A stretch of DNA of 64,000 nt from Deltaproteobacteria bacterium (GCA_018434685.1 JAHDOV010000003.1:340302-404301), one strand, 5' to 3'; positions 52,546-61,508 are shown, numbered from the stretch's first letter. A program made the numbers and translations. Notes: generated by a model not told the origin, from the sequence alone.

Positions 52546-54461
52546 TGACGAATCCCAAGGCCTTGCTGGTCGTACTGTTGGTTGTTTTGCCCCTTGCCGG
52601 TTTTGCCGAAGATATCACGCTGGTAAAGCATGCACGGCGGGTGGAGACCGTAGAGACTGCTCCCTATAAGGTCCGCAGCGGAGATACCCTCTGGAAGATC
52701 TTTCTGCGCTCCTTCGATGCGAAGGACGAGGACATGCCCTATCTGTACAAGAAGTTCCGGGAGCTCAATCCCGGGGTGAAGAATCTCAACCATATCAGGG
52801 TGGGACAGAGGCTCGTGATCCCCCGCATGCCTGAGCAGGAACCGGAAATGACCGTGAAGTCCTCTCCGTCCGATATCTATGTAATCAAACAGGGACAACA
52901 CCTGGCCATGGTGCTCCGGGACGTGTACGGGCTGTCCGACAAGCTTATCTTTAACGAATATCTCAAACTCATACAGGAGCTCAATCCCGAGATCGGAGAT
53001 CTTGATCATGTGGAACCCGGGCAGGCGATAAAGATGCCGAAGCTGAAGGAGCTCGTCAGTGCCGTCCAGGAGGCGGAAGAGAAGCTGGCGCCGGTGGAGG
53101 AGGAAGAGGCCCGGATTCCCACAGAGGAACCCGTTGAGCCGGCGGTGAAGGTGGAAGAGGTTTCCGTTGTTGCACAGACTCCGAAGGGTCCCCCCAAGCC
53201 CAGAAAGGCAAAGATAACTGAGATCCTCACTGTGGATACACAAGAGGTTCCCGAGACGCCCCCCCCACAGGACGAGGTAAAACCACTGGCAGCAGTGCCG
53301 GCGGAAAATGTGCCGAATATCCCGGAATCCGCGAAGATCATAGAGCAGGAGCCTGATTTGTCGCCAACAGCACCGCAGGCAGGCCAGGAAAGTCTCACCA
53401 CGGAGGCAACACCCGTGGAACCTCAAGGGCGTGCGCTTGAGAGCGGGTCATCCGGACCGGCTACCGGTGAGGGTGCCCAGGCGACAGGAGAAAAACAGGA
53501 GCAGGCCGCCCGCCTCGTGCGGAATACCCTGATGCCTGCCCTGCAGGAGATGGGGGGCAAACAGCGGGACAAGGGGACCTATTTCATGCCCATGTCCGGA
53601 GGAAGCAGTATTTCCATCGATACGAGCGAGATCCCGGTCATGGAACTCGATACGGGAAAACGCATCATTCTCGATGTGAACAACAAGATCTCTAAAGAGA
53701 TCAAGGACCTCCTCGAAAAGACCTTCCCGTCCTGCAGGATCATCTCGGGTCCGTCAGGCGATCTTGCCGACCTCATGGACAGGGTACTGAACGTTTCAGG
53801 CTATTTCTCCATAAACAGGGATGCAGGACCACTCCTGGTGGGGGAAGAGGAAAAGGTGAGGTTCTTCGGCAAGTGGATAGTGTACAAGGATTTTTCACGG
53901 CACAATGTGTTTGTCGTCAATATTTTGTCTCCTGATGAAAAGCGCACCCCCTCATCGATCCGCAGCTATGCGGCACGATTCGGCATCGATCTCATCGAGG
54001 TGGGAGGCAGCGAGAATGTAGTGGAACTGCCCGGGGCGGACAGCATCAGGAATATGAACCACTCGTACAAGCTGCTGCTGGATGAACTGGGCGTCGCATA
54101 TGAGTCGGACAAGGTGCTGGATCTGGTGGCCCTCGATGCGGTAAAGATCGCATACCAGGCCCCTCTCGTGGTGGGCAGCGTTATCCTCACAGAGATCCTG
54201 CCGGAAGAGACCATGCTCGATCTGATCGGGAAGAAGCACTATACCGTGGTCCATACTGCCGACAAATCCCTGAAAGAGGTTCTGGTCGCCATCGGGTTTG
54301 CCCCTGAAGGTCCTCCTGTCAGGGTAGTGGCTGCAAAACAGAGGACCGAACTCGAGCTGCCTGCCCTGAAGGTCAGGGACCTCATCATCCTCGAGAGTGC
54401 CATTGACCGGGATATCGCGGAGTATCTTGCGATGCAGGGCCGACAGGTCCTCGCCTGGTAG
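52545..54461 (+). CDS. Exported protein with two LysM domains and a unique C-terminal domain
   Basis: 638 residues, with a signal peptide (LLVVLLVVLPLAGFAE). Two LysM peptidoglycan-binding domains follow: about 41-94 (YKVRSGDTLWKIFLRSF ... VGQRLVIP) and about 109-166 (IYVIKQGQHLAMVLRDVYGL ... PGQAIKMP). A Pro/Glu-rich linker (about 170-325) leads to a roughly 310-residue globular C-terminal region of no family I know (RIILDVNNKISKEIKDLLEK, VFVVNILSPDEKRTP, MLDLIGKKHYTVVHTADKSL). Translationally coupled to PBP1A, so a cell-wall accessory role in the periplasm is likely. Confidence 0.83.
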   Translation: MTNPKALLVVLLVVLPLAGFAEDITLVKHARRVETVETAPYKVRSGDTLWKIFLRSFDAKDEDMPYLYKKFRELNPGVKNLNHIRVGQRLVIPRMPEQEPEMTVKSSPSDIYVIKQGQHLAMVLRDVYGLSDKLIFNEYLKLIQELNPEIGDLDHVEPGQAIKMPKLKELVSAVQEAEEKLAPVEEEEARIPTEEPVEPAVKVEEVSVVAQTPKGPPKPRKAKITEILTVDTQEVPETPPPQDEVKPLAAVPAENVPNIPESAKIIEQEPDLSPTAPQAGQESLTTEATPVEPQGRALESGSSGPATGEGAQATGEKQEQAARLVRNTLMPALQEMGGKQRDKGTYFMPMSGGSSISIDTSEIPVMELDTGKRIILDVNNKISKEIKDLLEKTFPSCRIISGPSGDLADLMDRVLNVSGYFSINRDAGPLLVGEEEKVRFFGKWIVYKDFSRHNVFVVNILSPDEKRTPSSIRSYAARFGIDLIEVGGSENVVELPGADSIRNMNHSYKLLLDELGVAYESDKVLDLVALDAVKIAYQAPLVVGSVILTEILPEETMLDLIGKKHYTVVHTADKSLKEVLVAIGFAPEGPPVRVVAAKQRTELELPALKVRDLIILESAIDRDIAEYLAMQGRQVLAW

Positions 54462-54487
54462 AGGCGATCCCACGGTGTACGAGGCCC

Positions 54488-55852
54488 TCAGTCCCTGGCG
54501 AGAGCTGCCCGGATGAAGCACCCCCCGCCGCCGGAATCATCCGACGGTTCTGCTCTTGTGGTGAAGGTCCAGGTGTAGTCGGAGTCGTAGTCAATGCCGT
54601 AGCCGAACCGATCCTCGACAGCTGTGCTCAAGGTAGCCGTGTACGTGGTAGAGAAGGCGAGATCGGCATCCGGGGTGAATACGGCAATGGCGCCGTCTTC
54701 GTAGCTGACCGTGCCGGGCACGGCAGTGGTCCCGTCCTCAAGGGTGAAGGTGGCCGTCGTTATGGTGGCAGGATCCATCTCGGTGGAGAAGGCCGCAGCG
54801 ATGGGATCGTATTCTGCCACGCCCTCATCTCCGTCAGCCGGGATCGTGGCGCACACGAACGGATAGTCGGCGCCCTGCGTGTCATAGCGAATGACCGTGG
54901 CGTCAGCCCCCACTGCATAGATAGTCCTCATTGAATTGCCCCAGACGCCTGACAGGGGGGCAGGACTTACGGGCGATACCAGGTCAGTCTGTGCAGACCA
55001 GGTACTCCCGTCGAAGTAATGGATGGTTCCGTTCCCGGACACGTTTCCCACCACGTATACAGCGCATGCAGACGCCCCCCATACCGCATTGAGATTGACA
55101 GAGGGTGATATGCCGCTGGACAGGAGGGTCCAGGTCAGTCCGTTATAGGATAGAATAGTGCCCGATTCTCCCACGGCGAAGACATAGTCGGGTGATGAAC
55201 CCCAGACGGCGTTGAGCGTTATATTCTGAGGGGTCGACTGCAGTTCCCACCCCTGGCCGTCATAGTGAAGGATGGTTCTCTGATCCCCCACGGCAAAGAC
55301 ATCGGTTGAGGAACTGCCCCAGATGCCCTTGAGATTGTTGATGGTTCCGCTGGTCTGGGTTTGCCACTGCGTGCCGCTATAATGGAGGATGGTGCCGGAG
55401 TTTCCCACAGCGAAGACATCGGTTGAGGAACTGCCCCAGACCGCGTTCAGGGAAAGATTGGTTCCGCTGTCCTGGTGTTGCCATTGCGTGCCGTCATAAC
55501 GGATAATGGTACCGATGTTTCCCACGGCGTAGACATCGCTGGAAGAGGAGCCCCAGATCCCCTTGAGATCCTCTGGTGTGCCGCTGGGTGAGAGTTGTTC
55601 CCATTGGGTCCCGTCGAAGTGTATGGTGGTGCCCTGGTCTCCGGCACAGAATATCTCGATTGCGATGTTGTCTGGGAAAGGACTCTGGGTAAACGATGAG
55701 GTGGTCCAGACCGAGGTAAGGGATTGAAGGTTCACTGATGGCGGGATGTTTTCCTCGATCCAGCGCTCTGCAGTGGCTGTGCCCGATACGATCAGGATAA
55801 ATGCAAGGACAGAAACGATCCGGATAGATCTCTCATAGAGTATTCTCATCAT
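54488..55852 (-). CDS. Exported repeat protein (seven WGSS...VGN repeats), Ig-like domain, GGGGCFI C-terminus
   Basis: 454 residues with an N-terminal signal peptide (VSVLAFILIVSGTATA). About 50-320 are roughly 39-residue repeats around WGSSSTDVFAVGNSGTILHY; six clear copies plus one diverged copy (seven) fit a beta-propeller. About 345-450 form a bacterial Ig-like fold of the SbsA type (PADGDEGVAEYDPIAAAFST, FTPDADLAFSTTYTATLS). The end, SGGGGCFIRAALARD, resembles the GGGCFIATA sorting-type tails seen in anaerobic deltaproteobacteria, though here very short. The start is one of two adjacent Met codons. Probably a surface or periplasmic adhesion-like protein; no function claimed. Confidence 0.8.
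   Translation of the reverse strand: MMRILYERSIRIVSVLAFILIVSGTATAERWIEENIPPSVNLQSLTSVWTTSSFTQSPFPDNIAIEIFCAGDQGTTIHFDGTQWEQLSPSGTPEDLKGIWGSSSSDVYAVGNIGTIIRYDGTQWQHQDSGTNLSLNAVWGSSSTDVFAVGNSGTILHYSGTQWQTQTSGTINNLKGIWGSSSTDVFAVGDQRTILHYDGQGWELQSTPQNITLNAVWGSSPDYVFAVGESGTILSYNGLTWTLLSSGISPSVNLNAVWGASACAVYVVGNVSGNGTIHYFDGSTWSAQTDLVSPVSPAPLSGVWGNSMRTIYAVGADATVIRYDTQGADYPFVCATIPADGDEGVAEYDPIAAAFSTEMDPATITTATFTLEDGTTAVPGTVSYEDGAIAVFTPDADLAFSTTYTATLSTAVEDRFGYGIDYDSDYTWTFTTRAEPSDDSGGGGCFIRAALARD
55298..55440. repeat. Near-identical 117-bp-period DNA repeats
   Basis: A 26-base block is identical at 55298-55323 and 55415-55440, exactly 117 bp (39 codons) apart. It lies in the propeller-like repeats of the exported protein. 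High DNA identity suggests recent duplication or ongoing slippage in this part. Confidence 0.7.
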
Positions 55853-55984
55853 CTCACCTTCCTTTCCAAGTGATCTGTGGCCGGACAGACGCGGCAATCA
55901 CTGTGTGGTGCATACCGCTAATATAAAGATATGCCGAGAGGTTTTCAAATAGATTTTTGAGTCGGGGTGCGCGGGGCCCTGTCT

Positions 55985-57499
55985 TCAGCGGTGGTAGATG
56001 GTTATCTCGTCACCGGGATAGATCTGGGCCGTGTCGGTCAGCTGGTTCCAGCGCATGACGTCATTGGTTGAGACAGAGAACTGTTTGGAGATGCCCCAGA
56101 GGGTATCGCCCTTCTTCACCCGGTACTGCGTAAGTCGCTTATTTGACTCAGTCAGGGGTTTGGGGGGAATGTTGAGGACCATGTCAGGGTAGATCCGTCC
56201 GGGGTCTTTGAGGTTATTTACCGCCAGGATATCCGATGTGCTCACCCGGTAGGTCTTGGCGATGCTCCTGATGGTGTCTCCCCTGGCAACCACATGGGTA
56301 TGCTTGCTGCGCGGTTTGTCACTGAGGGAGTTCTTCGGGATGACGAGCACTTTGCCGATGGTGAGCACGCTGCCGGGGGCGATCCTGTTTGTCTGGGCGA
56401 TGTTCTTGACCGTGGAGGAGTATTTGTGCGCGATGGCCGAGAGGGTATCGCCACTGCTGATCGTATGGGTGATGTACTCCACGCGGGGATCGTGAATGCT
56501 TGAGAGGTACTGCGACACGATGCCGGCCGTACCCGGGGGGATCTTCAGCTTGTACTGGGGCGTCGCAGGCGGTGTGCACCCGCGGATAAGTTCGGGGTTC
56601 AGCTGTGCGAGATCTTTGTCCGGCACGCCGAGTATTTCTGCTATTTCATCGAGGTAGGTGAAGGTGTTGACGGTTATCGTGTCATGGCTTCGGTACGGGG
56701 ACCGGTCCGGATCATGAATCTGCAGGCCATACTGCTGCCTGTTCCGGGCCAGGATGAGGGTTGCGGTAAACTTCGGGACATAGGCAAGGGTTTCTCTCTT
56801 GATGGACATGTCGTCAGAGATATCCCAGAAGCAGGTAATATCGGGATGTCGTTTCATGATCCTGTTGATCGTTCCCTCGCCGGCATTATAGGCCGCACTG
56901 GCCAGGAGCCAGTCATCGAACAGGGAATAGAGATGCTTGAGGTACTCTGCGGCGGCAACGGTCGACTTCTCGAGGTCTCTGCGCTCATCGATCCACGGAT
57001 TTATCCGCAGTCCGTACCGTCTGGCAGTGCCCGACATGAACTGCCAGTACCCTGTGGCGCCTGCAGAGGAGATGGCATTGGGGTTTCCCCCGCTCTCCAC
57101 GAGGGAAAGATAGACGAGATCCTTGGGCAGTCCGCTGCTGAGGAAGATCTCCTCCATTTTCGGCCGGATCATGTCGAATCTGTAGAGGGTTTCCTTGAAA
57201 TACCGCTGGTCAATACCCGAGAGTCTGTCTACCCACTGCTGAACCTTATAATTGGACTCGAAGTCGATGCCGTAGGTGGGCTCGGTCTTGAGAACGAGGG
57301 ATTGAACCGGTTCTTCTCCTGCAGGTGACTGAACCGGGACATGTGCGGTCGTGGGGGCAGGTTCGACGGCCTTGTGGGGAGCCGTGGCCGCCTGTGGGAG
57401 GGAACCGGCCGGAGAACAGGTGTTCTTGACTGTGTGGGTACAGCCAAGGACAGACAACAATACTAACAGTGACAGGGCTGCCCGCAATCTCATGAACAC
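55985..57499 (-). CDS. mltD: MltD-like membrane-bound lytic transglycosylase with three LysM domains
   Basis: 504 residues. A lipoprotein signal (ALSLLVLLSVLGC) is followed by a low-complexity linker and an SLT domain (about 110-270) with the catalytic Glu in LSLVESGGNP and SAAYNAGEGTINRI. Three LysM domains end the protein: about 350-395 (HTISSGDTLSAIAHKYSS), 405-450 (HVVARGDTIRSIAKTYRV) and 458-504 (YRVKKGDTLWGISKQFSV). It cleaves peptidoglycan to anhydro-muropeptides from the inner face of the outer membrane. GTG at 57499, seven bases after GGAGG, seems a better-spaced start than the ATG two codons on. Confidence 0.93.
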   Translation of the reverse strand: MFMRLRAALSLLVLLSVLGCTHTVKNTCSPAGSLPQAATAPHKAVEPAPTTAHVPVQSPAGEEPVQSLVLKTEPTYGIDFESNYKVQQWVDRLSGIDQRYFKETLYRFDMIRPKMEEIFLSSGLPKDLVYLSLVESGGNPNAISSAGATGYWQFMSGTARRYGLRINPWIDERRDLEKSTVAAAEYLKHLYSLFDDWLLASAAYNAGEGTINRIMKRHPDITCFWDISDDMSIKRETLAYVPKFTATLILARNRQQYGLQIHDPDRSPYRSHDTITVNTFTYLDEIAEILGVPDKDLAQLNPELIRGCTPPATPQYKLKIPPGTAGIVSQYLSSIHDPRVEYITHTISSGDTLSAIAHKYSSTVKNIAQTNRIAPGSVLTIGKVLVIPKNSLSDKPRSKHTHVVARGDTIRSIAKTYRVSTSDILAVNNLKDPGRIYPDMVLNIPPKPLTESNKRLTQYRVKKGDTLWGISKQFSVSTNDVMRWNQLTDTAQIYPGDEITIYHR

Positions 57500-57569
57500 T
57501 CAGTAACCTCCAAAGGCTAGATATTTACATGGAATGGCTGAACCCTTCAACGCTTTTTTTCATCTAAAA

Positions 57570-57617
57570 TATCGGTATGAGTTATCCGATACTTGACGAG
57601 TATGTGATGATCGGTAT
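57570..57617 (+). promoter_or_regulatory. Repeated ATCGGTAT elements before rpoH
   Basis: TATCGG (57570-57575) and CCGATA (57586-57591) form perfect 6-bp arms 10 bases apart. The word ATCGGTAT occurs again at 57610-57617, partly overlapping the TATAAA that stands just before the ribosome-binding site. The pattern looks like regulator sites controlling rpoH. TTGACG-N16-TATAAA would be a sigma-70 match but would start transcription inside the Shine-Dalgarno region, so I do not rely on it. Confidence 0.35.
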
Positions 57618-57634
57618 AAAGGAGATGAAAAATT

Positions 57635-58492
57635 ATGAACTTGCCAGTTGTACAAAACAATACCGCATCTGAATTAATACGGAAATTTGATGCGATCCCT
57701 CTTTTGAGCAAAGAAGAAGAATATGATCTGGCCCTGCGCCTGAGGGAGCACAACGATATCGATGCGGCCCATACCCTGATTACTGCGAATCTGCGCAATG
57801 TGGTTCGCATCGCCATGGATTATGCCGGGTATGGCCTTCCCCTGGAGGATATCGTACAGGAGGGGACCATCGGGTTGATGGTTGCGGTCAAAAAATTCGA
57901 CCCGCACAAGGGCTACCGGCTCATGACCTATGCCGTATGGTGGGTAAAGGCCATGATCCACGATTACATCCTGAGATTTTTCTCTCAGGTGAAGCTGGGC
58001 ACGACCAAGCTGCAGAAGCGGCTGTTTTATGGTCTGAACAAGCTCTCTGCAGAGGAGGACGTTGTCGATGAGAACATCAATGGGCGTTCGCAGGCCATCT
58101 CTGCCCGGCTCGATGCAAGTCCGCAGCAGGTCGAGGAGATCATAACGAGGCTCACCTACCGGGACCAGTCCCTGGACAGTCCGATGGGTGAGGGCAGCGA
58201 TGCAAGCTTCATGGATTTCCTTGCGGATACCAGGGCAAATCCTGAAGACAGGGTCATGGAATCACAGAGGGCGACGTACGTGAAGAACCAGATCCAGCTG
58301 GCTCTGTCGAAACTGACTCCGCGGGAACAGGACATAGCCAGGCAGAGGCTCATGGCAGACAGCCCCCAGACCCTGGAGGATCTCGGCAGGCAGTATAATA
58401 TCTCCAAGGAACGGGTGAGGCAGATTGAAAACAATGTCAAGGTGAAACTGGAAAAGACCCTCGCCGGTGACATGGAATACATGATGAACTGA
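57635..58492 (+). CDS. rpoH: RNA polymerase sigma factor RpoH (sigma-32)
   Basis: 285-residue group 3 heat-shock sigma factor. Region 2 is seen in EDIVQEGTIGLMVAVKKFDP and YRLMTYAVWWVKAMIHDYIL, the RpoH-box-like segment is LQKRLFYGLNKL, and region 4 ends with TLEDLGRQYNISKERVRQIE. The RBS AAGGAG lies about seven bases before the ATG. It is followed after 11 bp by hsp20, so the sigma factor and a small heat-shock protein form one stress transcript. Confidence 0.93.
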   Translation: MNLPVVQNNTASELIRKFDAIPLLSKEEEYDLALRLREHNDIDAAHTLITANLRNVVRIAMDYAGYGLPLEDIVQEGTIGLMVAVKKFDPHKGYRLMTYAVWWVKAMIHDYILRFFSQVKLGTTKLQKRLFYGLNKLSAEEDVVDENINGRSQAISARLDASPQQVEEIITRLTYRDQSLDSPMGEGSDASFMDFLADTRANPEDRVMESQRATYVKNQIQLALSKLTPREQDIARQRLMADSPQTLEDLGRQYNISKERVRQIENNVKVKLEKTLAGDMEYMMN

Positions 58493-58503
58493 GGTGATAT
58501 TAA

Positions 58504-58944
58504 ATGAGCAGTGAGAGGAGACACCCATTGAAAGATATCCTGTACATGCAGGACAGAATGAATAGAGTGTTCGAGGAGAGTCTCAGGGACAGCGGCGTAT
58601 ACCGGACGCCCGGGCAGTGGATTCCCCACGTGGACGTCTTCGAGGACGATGCTGCGCTGACTATCAAGGCAGAACTCCCCGGGGTCAAGCGGGAGGATAT
58701 CATCCTTGACGTGAGCGACGGCATGCTCACCCTGACCGGCAAGAAACAGTTTGCCCACGACGATCAGACCGAGAGTTACCATATGATCGAACGGCAGTAC
58801 GGGTCGTTCCGGAGAACGTTCAACCTTCCTGAGATTGTGGACATCAACAAGGTTGATGCAAAGCTGGAGGCCGGGGTTCTCCAGATTGTCCTGCCGAAAC
58901 ACGGGCAGTCACAGACCAAGAGAATCCCTATTGTCGAGAAGTGA
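58504..58944 (+). CDS. Hsp20/alpha-crystallin small heat-shock protein
   Basis: 146-residue small heat-shock protein. The alpha-crystallin domain (about 35-125) has PHVDVFEDDAALTIKAELPG, DIILDVSDGMLTLTGKK and GSFRRTFNLPEIVD; the C-terminal AKLEAGVLQIVLPK and a flexible tail with IPI-like RIPIVEK (IxI/V anchor) are present. It binds unfolding proteins. It follows rpoH closely, and its last 17 bp overlap rsmG on the opposite strand. Confidence 0.95.
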   Translation: MSSERRHPLKDILYMQDRMNRVFEESLRDSGVYRTPGQWIPHVDVFEDDAALTIKAELPGVKREDIILDVSDGMLTLTGKKQFAHDDQTESYHMIERQYGSFRRTFNLPEIVDINKVDAKLEAGVLQIVLPKHGQSQTKRIPIVEK

Positions 58945-59479
58945 TCTCGTAGATATCCAGCTGCAGGGTATAATTCCTGAAGGTCCGCTCTTGGCGGCCC
59001 GCAAGGGAGAATGCCCGGTGTTCTATCGTGTTGGTCGTTCCGGTTGAGAGGTAGTAGAACCGGGCCCTCGGGGTACAGGTTTTCAGTACGATCTTTTCAA
59101 GGGTACTGCGCGGCGAGAAGGCCCGTGACATAAGCGCAGGGAAGGGGCCTGTTCCCGTTACGAGGGGGTCCGCCTCGACCAGTTCTATCTTCTCGAGTTT
59201 CAGTACATCGATGACGTGACGCAGGAAGATACATTTTTTCTGACTCCGTTCCAGCATGACCACGGATGAGTCCGGGTTCAGGATCTTGTACGGTATGGCC
59301 GGCAGGCCTGAACCGCTGCCGATGTCGGCGATAAGGGGCTCCTGTATGTACTGGAGGAGTTCCATGGTATTGTGTATATGCTCGACGATCTCAGGGAGCA
59401 TGGCCCCGCTCACGAGATGCAGTACTTGGTTGTACCGCCTGATTTCGTCTATCCAGAGATCGATGAGCCTGTTCATCAC
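58928..59479 (-). CDS. rsmG: 16S rRNA (guanine527-N7) methyltransferase RsmG
   Basis: 183-residue RsmG (GidB), short for the family (about 205). SAM-binding motif IADIGSGSGLPAIPYKILNP, then VVMLERSQKKCIFLRHVID and SRAFSPRSTLEKIV. The ATG overlaps the mnmE stop region (ATGA-like, four bases). This position after mnmE is the usual one near the origin. Confidence 0.93.
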   Translation of the reverse strand: MMNRLIDLWIDEIRRYNQVLHLVSGAMLPEIVEHIHNTMELLQYIQEPLIADIGSGSGLPAIPYKILNPDSSVVMLERSQKKCIFLRHVIDVLKLEKIELVEADPLVTGTGPFPALMSRAFSPRSTLEKIVLKTCTPRARFYYLSTGTTNTIEHRAFSLAGRQERTFRNYTLQLDIYEITSRQ

Positions 59480-60726
59480 TTGCCCACACAGAACTGCGAG
59501 AATATCTTTTCCAGGATGTCGGCATCCGCTTCTTTTCCGATGATTTGCCGGAGTGCTTCCACTGCATGGTTCAGATCAATGGTGATGACGTCTGCCGTTA
59601 CCGAGTCCAGAGCAGACTGACGGGCCTGCAGCAGCGAACCGCGGGCCTTTTCGAGAAGGCAGGCGTGCCGTTGGATGAAGATCTTCGGGATGATCCGCGG
59701 ATACGTATCCACCATGACGTTCATGAGTTCCTCGATGCCTGATTGGTATTTTGCCGAGACCCATACCGTGCGTTCCCGGGGATTATCCCGGGTCTGGCCA
59801 TCCAGCAGGTCCATCTTGTTCATGACCACAACGGTTTTCTTTCCGAGATCGAGCCAGGGCTGCTCCTCCGGCTGTAAGCCCTTGCGGGCATCCACCACAT
59901 AGAGCACGAGATCCGATTGAGAGAGTTGCTCGATGGTCCGCTGGACGCCGATCTGTTCGGGACCCGAGGAGGTGTTGCGTATGCCGGCGGTATCGTGAAA
60001 GATGAAATCGATACCGTCGATGGTGACCTGTTCCCGTATGATGTCCCGGGTTGTCCCGCCCTCATCGTGCACGATGGACCGGGGATAGCCCAGGATGGCA
60101 TTGAACAGGGACGACTTGCCGGCATTGGGGAGTCCTGCAATGGTGGTTGCAATGCCGCCGAAGACAGCGGGAGAGACATCGCTGCCCTCCAGCAGGGAAT
60201 CGAGCCGGTTCAGTGCGTGGCCGACTGCCTCCAGGATAGCGTCTCCACTCACGTCCACATCCTCCATGATGAAGGATGCCTCTATCCGTGTCGTGATCGC
60301 CAGGAGGTCATGCTCTATCTCGTGCACCGTGCGGGAGAGATCACCATCGAGGAGGGCTGTTGCCATTTCTATCCCGGCCCCGCTGCCTGCCCTGATCATG
60401 GCCCCCACGGCCTCGGCCTGGGCAAGGTCGATCTTTCGGTTCAGGAACGCCCGTTTCGTGAATTCGCCTTTCTGGGCCTGCCGGGCAAGACGGGTTGTGG
60501 CGATGAGAGCGAGGATCCTGTCGACGACCAGGGGATTGCCGTGGCAGCTGATCTCGGCCACGTCCTCCCCGGTAAAAGACCGGGGAGCAGGATGGAAGAC
60601 CGCCATGGCCTGATCGATGACCGCGCCTGTGCGATCCCGCACATGGGTAAAGAGATGCGTGTGGGGAGGCCAGGTTTCCTGCAGGGTTATCCTCTTGAGA
60701 ATCTCGAGGGTCTCAGCCCCGCTCAC
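59476..60726 (-). CDS. mnmE: tRNA uridine-5-carboxymethylaminomethyl modification GTPase MnmE
   Basis: 416 residues from the GTG at 60726. The GTPase sites are GLPNAGKSSLFNAILGYPRS (G1), DEGGTTRDIIRE (G2), DTAGIRNTSSG (G3) and NKMDLLD (G4), and the C-terminus has the family CVGK (SQFCVGK). The conserved family N-terminus, equivalent to T-x-Y-A-x-S-T-P-x-G-x-GG-I-x-x-x-R-V-S-G, is encoded in frame upstream for 22 codons (60727-60792) but has no ATG, GTG or TTG there. Translation may therefore start at the ATA at 60790-60792, giving about 438 residues. It works with MnmG to modify U34 of tRNA. Confidence 0.92.
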   Translation of the reverse strand: MSGAETLEILKRITLQETWPPHTHLFTHVRDRTGAVIDQAMAVFHPAPRSFTGEDVAEISCHGNPLVVDRILALIATTRLARQAQKGEFTKRAFLNRKIDLAQAEAVGAMIRAGSGAGIEMATALLDGDLSRTVHEIEHDLLAITTRIEASFIMEDVDVSGDAILEAVGHALNRLDSLLEGSDVSPAVFGGIATTIAGLPNAGKSSLFNAILGYPRSIVHDEGGTTRDIIREQVTIDGIDFIFHDTAGIRNTSSGPEQIGVQRTIEQLSQSDLVLYVVDARKGLQPEEQPWLDLGKKTVVVMNKMDLLDGQTRDNPRERTVWVSAKYQSGIEELMNVMVDTYPRIIPKIFIQRHACLLEKARGSLLQARQSALDSVTADVITIDLNHAVEALRQIIGKEADADILEKIFSQFCVGK

Positions 60727-60788
60727 CCGTATCGTGCTGATTCCACCGTACCCCCTGGGGGTCGATTCTGCATAGATCGTATCGGTGA

Positions 60789-61508
60789 CTATTTCGATGC
60801 CTTCCTCGGTACGATGACGACCTTCTTGTAGATGCCGTCGCCTATACTCATCGTATTTACCCGGCTGTCGTTTTTCAGGGCAAGGTGTATGATGCGCCGG
60901 TCGTAGGGGTTCATCCGTTCCAGGGATACAGACTGCCCGGTGCGGCGAGCCTTCTGGCTCATCTTGATAGCCAGGGACTTGAGATGACTCATGTGCCTCT
61001 GGCGGTATCCTTCTGTGTCGAGGGTGATGTAACGGGGTTCCTGCCTGTCCTTGTTCAATATCCTGTTGACGATGAACTGCAGCGAATCCAGGGTCTGTCC
61101 GCGCTTGCCGATAATGAGGCCTGACCCGTCGCCCACGATCTCGATGGTGCTGTCCTCGTGAACCCGCAGTTGGCAGGGTATGTTCATGCGACCGAGGATC
61201 TCCGTGATGATCCCTTTTGCCTCTTCCACCAGGGCAGGGTCTTCGGGGGTGGCCGGCGAGGGTTCCTCGTCCGGTTCCGGAGCAGGTACGAATTCACCAG
61301 GTGTCTGTGATACGGGCGCCTCGAGCCGGCTTGCCGGCCGGGCGAGAATTTTTGCTGCTTTGGCCCCCACAAGGCCGAACAACCCCTTGGATCCTTCGGA
61401 GATCACCTGTATCTCGAGATTCTCGAACTTCGCCCTAAACGTCTTCATGGCTGCGACAATAGCTTCGTCTACAGTTTTTGCTTCAAACTCCTGGTATTGC
61501 TCTTCCAT
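60789..61508 (-). CDS. jag: Jag/KhpB-type RNA-binding protein
   Basis: 239 residues. The N-terminal Jag-N domain (about 1-55) has EFEAKTVDEAIVAAMKTFRA and GLFGLVGAKAAKI. A linker rich in Pro and Glu follows. The KH domain is at about 110-165 (DGSGLIIGKRGQTLDSLQFI, GxxG loop), and the R3H domain ends the protein (LERMNPYDRRIIHLAL). Jag/KhpB is an RNA chaperone acting in cell-wall and small-RNA regulation in Firmicutes; role in Gram-negatives is less clear. Position between yidC and mnmE is the conserved one. Confidence 0.93.
   Translation of the reverse strand: MEEQYQEFEAKTVDEAIVAAMKTFRAKFENLEIQVISEGSKGLFGLVGAKAAKILARPASRLEAPVSQTPGEFVPAPEPDEEPSPATPEDPALVEEAKGIITEILGRMNIPCQLRVHEDSTIEIVGDGSGLIIGKRGQTLDSLQFIVNRILNKDRQEPRYITLDTEGYRQRHMSHLKSLAIKMSQKARRTGQSVSLERMNPYDRRIIHLALKNDSRVNTMSIGDGIYKKVVIVPRKASK

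Noticed and set aside
57592-57617. TTGACG-N16-TATAAA as the rpoH promoter
   Set aside because: The -10 abuts the Shine-Dalgarno sequence, so the transcript would lack it.
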